This document shows, piece by piece, positions 59,383-64,000 of a stretch of DNA of 64,000 nt (the stretch's first letter is position 1; each line of letters opens with the position of its first letter). Source of the DNA: Segatella copri (GTDB lineage Bacteria > Bacteroidota > Bacteroidia > Bacteroidales > Bacteroidaceae). Position numbers and translations under genes: made by a program. The stretch spans positions 3,152,501 through 3,216,500 of the forward strand of contig NZ_JAPDVG010000001.1 of the NCBI RefSeq assembly GCF_026015625.1. Reading direction: 5' to 3'. The notes beneath the pieces are model-generated. The model did no database searches and was not told the origin of the DNA. It saw only the letters and a program-made list of their open reading frames with translations.

Positions 59383-62262
59383 ATGAAAAAGTCAAAAGAA
59401 CCTATAAACCGCATCAGCATGGCAATTGCTATGCTCTTTGTTTCGCTCGCCATCCATGCGCAGCGTTTCGTCAACACCTCCCTTGAAGGTGCTCAGTCCG
59501 TTTGTGCCATTACCCAGGACAGTGATGGAATGATATGGCTCGGAACCGACAACGGTCTTTACAGCTATGATGGTTATCATGGCTACCGCCATTTTCAGGA
59601 ACATACATTCTGCAATACGCGTGTCAATGCGCTCGGTTTCGAGGGCAGAATGCTCTATCTGGCTACTGGCAACGGCATCCTGAAATTCGATACGCAATCT
59701 TATCAATATGCCGAAACACCAGCAATGAAGGCTTTTGCCGATGAGGCGAAGCGCAAGCAGCTGAAGGAACTCCGTGTGCTCGATATCAAGGGTGGTAAGA
59801 CTGACTTCGGTGGCGATGTCTATGCCTTGCTCTCTACTCCGCGAGGCTTGCTCGTAGGTTCGCTTGCTGGTCTGCGTCTCGGCAGCAGACTGATTCCGCT
59901 CCGTGCCGGAGAACAGCCGCTGGTCAATGCGCTCGCCTATGATGCCAAGCGCCGATGCTACTGGATTGGTACCGAGGGCGCTCTCTATTGTGCCGATCTG
60001 CAACTCAGGAACTTCTCACAGATTCCAGCTCTGAACGGCAATTCCATCAAATGTCTTTCTACAGATGCTGCCGGCAATCTCTATATCGGAACAGATAACG
60101 GACTCTATCAGATGGCACTCTCCAATGCCATCACCCATTATATCCACGAGTCCCGCGATGATGCTTCTATTCCTAACAACATCGTCTGGGCTTGCTTTGT
60201 AGATAAATGGCAGAATGTATGGGTGGGTACTGACAATGGACTCTCCCGTCTCACTACCCATACCTATTACCGCTATGTATCGCTCGATAAGATTACGATG
60301 TCGGGTGAGGGCAACTGTCTCCATGCCATGCTCCAGACCCGTAACGGCGAATGGTGGATGGGCGGTACCAACGGTCTGATTCATTTCACCCGGAATGCTG
60401 AAGGCTATCAGAATGTGGCATGGTACAAGCAGAACAGCTCTGCCTTCCCGCTGAGTCATAACCGTGTACGCAAGATTTATGAAGACCATGACGGCGATGT
60501 ATGGATCTGTACCGACCATGGCATCAACTTCTATGACCGCAGTTCCCGTCAGATGCGCAACTTCATCGTCTACGATAAGAGTGGCAAGTATTCTACTGCC
60601 TGGGCTTACGATATTCTCCAGGACAAGAAGGGCAGGATATGGATGGGTTCTTATCAGGGCGGTGTCTTCGTGATGGATAAGGCGGCTCTTCTGAGCGGAA
60701 AGACCATAGCCGACTGGCATTTCTCTGACAAGGGAAAGAATGCGCTCTCTGGTCTGCATGTAGGTCAGATGGTGATGGATGGAAAGGGTAGGATTTGGGT
60801 TTCTACCTATACCCGTCTCGACTGCATCAATCCGAACGATATGAAGGTGGTGCAGGTAGCTAACTCAGATGTTGTCAACTATCTGATGGCAGACAGCAAG
60901 GGCAATATCTGGATGGGTGATAACAGTTCGGTAACCTGTTATTATGCAGCCGGTTCTGTGCTGGGTAACAGCTTTTCTTCCAAGACATGGCAGATTGGTG
61001 GCAAGGTAAGTACCATGTGCGATGTGGAAGGCAAGATATGGGTGGTATCGGGCAATGAATGCTGCGTAATCAATCCACAGGGCGAGAGCCAGCGTTTCAT
61101 GATTCCTTCTGTTGCGCCGCTCAACATCTGTTACAGCAGACAGACTCATGAGGTAATGATGGGCGGCAATGACGGCTATGTGGCAATCAGTTCCGATGTA
61201 GCACAGAAGCCTAAGCAGTTTACCCGCCTGATGCTGGCTGGAATCATCGTAAACGGACAGGCTCGTGAGGAGCGTGGAGAAATCCTGAAACTGAAGAGTG
61301 ATGAGAACAACTTCACCTTGCAGCTCACCGACCTTCCTTTTGCTGATCATCCTTCAGCCGTTTATGCTTACAAACTCGAAGGCAGCGACCACGACTGGCA
61401 TTATCTGAACTCGAGCAACATCGATATCACCTACAATGGTTTGTCGTATGGCGATTATCATCTTACGGTTCATGCCGTGGATGGTGAAGGCAAGATAGCT
61501 GCCGAGGTTTATTCGCTCGACATCTCCGTCCTGCCGCCTTGGTATCTCTCATGGTGGTGCAAGCTCTTCTATATCACGGCACTCATCGTGTTTGTGGCAT
61601 GGCTGGTAAGCTGGTATTTTCTGCGCAAGGAACTGGCTGATGCCCAGAAGCAGAAGGCTGAGGTGTTGGAGCAGGTACAGATGCGTATGGACTTCTTCAA
61701 CCGTCTGACGGAAGATTTGAAGGCTGCCGTAGCTCATCATTCATTTGATGAGGTGACAGCTCTGATGGTCCGCTACCTGAATGTGAAGATACCTGAGGTG
61801 TCATCTTCTGTTTCTACTGGGTTATCCGCTTCGCCTGTATCTGAGCCAGAGTCATCATCTTCAGAACCAGTTCCTGCACGCTCAGAATCTTCTGAAGAGG
61901 AAAAGAAGATTGTAGATATCAGCGAGTTGGATGGGGCAGACAAGCGTCTGCTCGAAGAAATCGATGAGGCGATAGAGAAGCACATGATTGATTCCGACTT
62001 CAATGTTTCGATGTTGCAGGATGTGATAGGCATAGGTGGCAAACAGCTGTATCGCAAGACGAAGGCGATAACGGGCCGTACGCCTGTAGAGTATATCCGT
62101 GAGATGCGTATGAGCCGTGCTGCCGAGCTCCTGAGCCAGGGCAAGTTCAGTGTTTCCGAGGTGATGTATACCGTTGGTTTTTCCAACAGCAGTTATTTCT
62201 CCAAATGCTTCTCCAAGGAGTATGGCATGACTCCTACGGAATATATGAAGGTGAAGAGGTAA
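59383..62262 (+). CDS. HTCS-like PUL regulator lacking kinase and receiver
   Basis: The 959-residue inner-membrane regulator has an N-terminal signal/anchor (about 10-27), a two-component-regulator propeller of about 14 repeats (DGMIWLGTDNGLYSYDG, NVWVGTDNGLSRL) over about 30-600, and a Y_Y_Y domain (about 615-710). A membrane helix follows (about 727-747), then a coiled segment, a Ser/Glu-rich linker (about 800-840) and an AraC HTH (about 845-959, NVSMLQDVIGIGGKQLYRK..GRTPVEYIREMRMSRAAELL). No H-box, ATPase or receiver is present; RMDFFNRLTEDLKAAV near 768 is where HisKA would start. It probably activates the adjacent galactan operon. Ligand unknown. Confidence 0.88.
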   Translation: MKKSKEPINRISMAIAMLFVSLAIHAQRFVNTSLEGAQSVCAITQDSDGMIWLGTDNGLYSYDGYHGYRHFQEHTFCNTRVNALGFEGRMLYLATGNGILKFDTQSYQYAETPAMKAFADEAKRKQLKELRVLDIKGGKTDFGGDVYALLSTPRGLLVGSLAGLRLGSRLIPLRAGEQPLVNALAYDAKRRCYWIGTEGALYCADLQLRNFSQIPALNGNSIKCLSTDAAGNLYIGTDNGLYQMALSNAITHYIHESRDDASIPNNIVWACFVDKWQNVWVGTDNGLSRLTTHTYYRYVSLDKITMSGEGNCLHAMLQTRNGEWWMGGTNGLIHFTRNAEGYQNVAWYKQNSSAFPLSHNRVRKIYEDHDGDVWICTDHGINFYDRSSRQMRNFIVYDKSGKYSTAWAYDILQDKKGRIWMGSYQGGVFVMDKAALLSGKTIADWHFSDKGKNALSGLHVGQMVMDGKGRIWVSTYTRLDCINPNDMKVVQVANSDVVNYLMADSKGNIWMGDNSSVTCYYAAGSVLGNSFSSKTWQIGGKVSTMCDVEGKIWVVSGNECCVINPQGESQRFMIPSVAPLNICYSRQTHEVMMGGNDGYVAISSDVAQKPKQFTRLMLAGIIVNGQAREERGEILKLKSDENNFTLQLTDLPFADHPSAVYAYKLEGSDHDWHYLNSSNIDITYNGLSYGDYHLTVHAVDGEGKIAAEVYSLDISVLPPWYLSWWCKLFYITALIVFVAWLVSWYFLRKELADAQKQKAEVLEQVQMRMDFFNRLTEDLKAAVAHHSFDEVTALMVRYLNVKIPEVSSSVSTGLSASPVSEPESSSSEPVPARSESSEEEKKIVDISELDGADKRLLEEIDEAIEKHMIDSDFNVSMLQDVIGIGGKQLYRKTKAITGRTPVEYIREMRMSRAAELLSQGKFSVSEVMYTVGFSNSSYFSKCFSKEYGMTPTEYMKVKR

Positions 62263-62295
62263 ATAAATGATGTGCTTCCGTTTGCCTATGGATAT

Positions 62296-62535
62296 GGCTG
62301 TGTGGGGTTAAGAATATGACAGCATTGGGTTACGGATACGACTCCGTAGGCTAATGGAGACGTATCCTTCGGCTTGTCGAGATATCTGTGTCAGCTGACT
62401 GAGCTACTTGCGACAGCTGATAAAATACGTTCCGATGCAGTAAAAAATGCGTCTCGATGTAGCATTTGCTACGTCCCGACGCAGCAAAAGATACGTCCCG
62501 ACGTAGTATCAGATACGTCGGGACGTAATTTCAGC
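62296..62535. repeat. 22-bp-period degenerate repeat array, copy 2
   Basis: Units start at 62296, 62318, 62340, 62362, 62384, 62406, 62428, 62450, 62472, 62494 and 62516. The first ones match the array at 16164 (for example GACAGC.TTGGGTTACG), middle units shift to GAGACGTATC-like words, and the last ones become CGTCCCGACG-rich. The last two form a perfect 14-bp stem, TACGTCCCGACGTA (62492-62505) with TACGTCGGGACGTA (62514-62527). No coding potential. It sits 33 bp after the regulator gene. Confidence 0.8.
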
Positions 62536-62699
62536 TTTATGAAAACGAGTGCATAGAAACAAAAAAAGTGTGTATTGAACTTGTTTTTGCAAACTGTAAT
62601 CGGATGTGACAAAAAATCGACAATTAACTAAATTTATGAGCAAATATGCTAAAAAACATAGATATTTCATATCAAACATTTAAATTTTAAGCGATAATC

Positions 62700-62730
62700 T
62701 TGGGCAAATAAGAAAATATTCGTAATTTTG
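62700..62730 (+). promoter_or_regulatory. Promoter of the second SusC gene
   Basis: TTG at 62700-62702 and TAATTTTG at 62723-62730 are 20 bp apart. A leader of about 155 bp follows before the ATG at 62894; it is A-rich near the end and contains a G/C-richer stretch at 62792-62825. 62536-62699 is AT-rich with nothing else I can name. Confidence 0.75.
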
Positions 62731-62893
62731 CACCAATTTAAGTTAAATAGGTATTTCCATGCGTGCATATTAGTGAAAGAATGTATAAATGGAGGGGCGA
62801 AGTGTCACCCTGAGTGCTTTCGGCTTTTACCAAACGAGAAAAAAATGAGAAAAAAATTATAATTATTAATTAATAAACTTGAAACAAACAAGG

Positions 62894-64000
62894 ATGAGAA
62901 GATTAACTCTTTTACTTGTCTCACTTGTATTGTTGTCTATCCAATCAGTCTTGGCGCAGAGTTTCAGCGTCAAGGGTACAGTCGTGTCTGCTGAAGACAA
63001 CGAACCGATGATTGGTGTGACCATTATGCAAGAGGGAACATCAAATGGCGTAGTGACCGATATTGACGGTAACTATACCATCGAAATTAAGGGTGCTTCG
63101 AAGGCTACGCTTGTCTACTCTTATGTGGGTTGCGTTACGCAGAAGCACGTTGTGAAAGCGCAGACAAATACGCTCAACATCACCCTTGCTTCGGATTCCA
63201 AGATGATGGATGAAGTGGTTGTGGTGGCGTATGGCGTGAGAAAGAAGGGAACCATTGCGGGTTCCGTGTCTGCCGTAAAGTCTGAAAAGATAGAAAATGT
63301 GCCGGCGGCAAGCTTCGACCAAGCTTTGCAGGGACAGAGTACTGGTTTGCAGGTCATCTCTTCTTCGGGTGAACCTAGCAAGGCGGCTACCTTCCAAATC
63401 CGTGGTACCAACTCTATCAACTCCGGAAAGTCGCCACTCTTTATCCTCGACGGCGTGCCAATCTCAAGTTCTGATTTCAATACTTTGAGTCCTAACGACA
63501 TCGAAAGTATCTCTGTATTGAAAGATGCCTCTTCTACCTCTATCTATGGTGCACGTGCTGCCAATGGTGTGGTTGTCATCACTTCCAAGCGAGGCTTGTC
63601 AATGGACAAGGCGAAGATTACGCTCCGTGCACAGTATGGTTTCTCTGAGTTGGCACAGACCAACTGGAAGATGATGAATACCGACGAGCGTATCCAGTTT
63701 GAGAAAGAAGTAGGTCTGGATACAGGTAAGGATTACAATCTCCTTTCAAGAGTAAACGTAAACTGGCTGGACGAGGTGTTCAACGACCGCGCTCCGCTGC
63801 AGAGCTACGAACTCTCTATCAATCGTGCTACCGACCGCTTGAACTACTATGTTTCTGGTGGTTTCTACGATCAGGACGGTATCGCACAGAATTCAACCTT
63901 CCGCCGTTACAACATCCGCACCAATGCTGATGTAAAGGCAGGCAAGTGGTTGAAGGTAGGTACCAACACCATGGCTGCCTATGAGGAGGCTCAGCAGGCT
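62894..64000 (+). CDS. SusC/RagA-like transporter, N-terminal part (runs off window)
   Basis: The frame is open from ATG 62894 to the window end, 369 residues. It has a signal peptide (LTLLLVSLVLLSIQSVLAQ), a carboxypeptidase-like domain (VKGTVVSAEDNEPMIGVTIMQEG...DIDGNYTI), TonB-box region EVVVVAYGVRKKGTIAGSVS, and plug (IRGTNSINSGKSPLFILDGVPI, SVLKDASSTSIYGARAANGVVVIT). The barrel begins at about residue 235. It is a different SusC from the galactan one and presumably opens a second PUL, substrate unknown. AGG lies just before the start. Confidence 0.95.
   Translation, partial: MRRLTLLLVSLVLLSIQSVLAQSFSVKGTVVSAEDNEPMIGVTIMQEGTSNGVVTDIDGNYTIEIKGASKATLVYSYVGCVTQKHVVKAQTNTLNITLASDSKMMDEVVVVAYGVRKKGTIAGSVSAVKSEKIENVPAASFDQALQGQSTGLQVISSSGEPSKAATFQIRGTNSINSGKSPLFILDGVPISSSDFNTLSPNDIESISVLKDASSTSIYGARAANGVVVITSKRGLSMDKAKITLRAQYGFSELAQTNWKMMNTDERIQFEKEVGLDTGKDYNLLSRVNVNWLDEVFNDRAPLQSYELSINRATDRLNYYVSGGFYDQDGIAQNSTFRRYNIRTNADVKAGKWLKVGTNTMAAYEEAQQA

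Overview
The window looks like a chromosomal segment of a gut or rumen Bacteroidota of the Prevotella/Segatella type (Segatella copri-like). This is inferred from gene content, not from a marker gene. Supporting signs are promoters of the Bacteroidota form TTG-N19/20-TAnnTTTG, SusC/SusD pairs, a hybrid-two-component-like sensor fused to an AraC domain, glycine-lipid synthesis genes, and secreted proteins ending in a GxYIxNGKKxxxK-type tail.

Region 1 (1-12951, minus strand) is a nearly complete division and cell-wall (dcw) cluster. In transcription order it holds rsmH, an ftsL-like gene, ftsI (PBP with PASTA), murE (meso-DAP type), mraY, murD, ftsW, murG, murC, ftsQ and the start of ftsA. Genes are tightly packed with ATGA or TAATG overlaps. 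No mraZ, murF or ddl is present here. Divergent from it (13308-15203, plus strand) lie two acyltransferases matching the glycine-lipid genes glsA and glsB.

Region 2 (15204-21429) is accessory. It has no intact housekeeping gene but much DNA structure: four 17-bp motifs at an exact 33-bp period over a promoter, a decayed gene start, a 45-bp inverted repeat around a 54-codon ORF, and a 22-bp-period array. It also holds a minus-strand pair encoding a huge secreted GLUG-repeat protein and a 62-residue peptide. The GLUG gene has its signal peptide out of frame across a G8 tract, so it is probably phase-variable. A 14-bp motif array sits just upstream of its promoter.

Region 3 (21430-28337) is conserved: dgt (minus), then dut, a TPR protein, a DUF4292-type lipoprotein and an EnvC-like degenerate LytM protein (plus). 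Region 4 (28338-32460) is a mobile/repeat zone: a palindromic REP-like family, an IS1182-family IS inserted in the middle of one such palindrome, an Rpn-family nuclease gene, and a REP-associated Y1 transposase inside its own repeats. A further copy of the element lies at 25262-25540 and a vestige at 16441-16507.

Region 5 (32621-44819) holds a two-gene starch locus (stand-alone CBM26-like protein plus GH13 amylase), an M20 deacetylase, a long-chain acyl-CoA ligase, prfB, a 49-residue membrane peptide, a CYTH protein, two tandem NSS transporters, a ComEA-like helix-hairpin-helix protein, tRNA-Pro(CGG) and tRNA-Phe(GAA).

Region 6 (44820-64000) is a pectin island. It has a small secreted protein, two PL1 pectate lyases, then a SusC-SusD-SusE/F-GH53-GH2 operon fitting beta-1,4-galactan side chains of rhamnogalacturonan I. 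An HTCS-like regulator lacking kinase and receiver domains follows. After a second 22-bp-period array, a second SusC gene runs off the end of the window.
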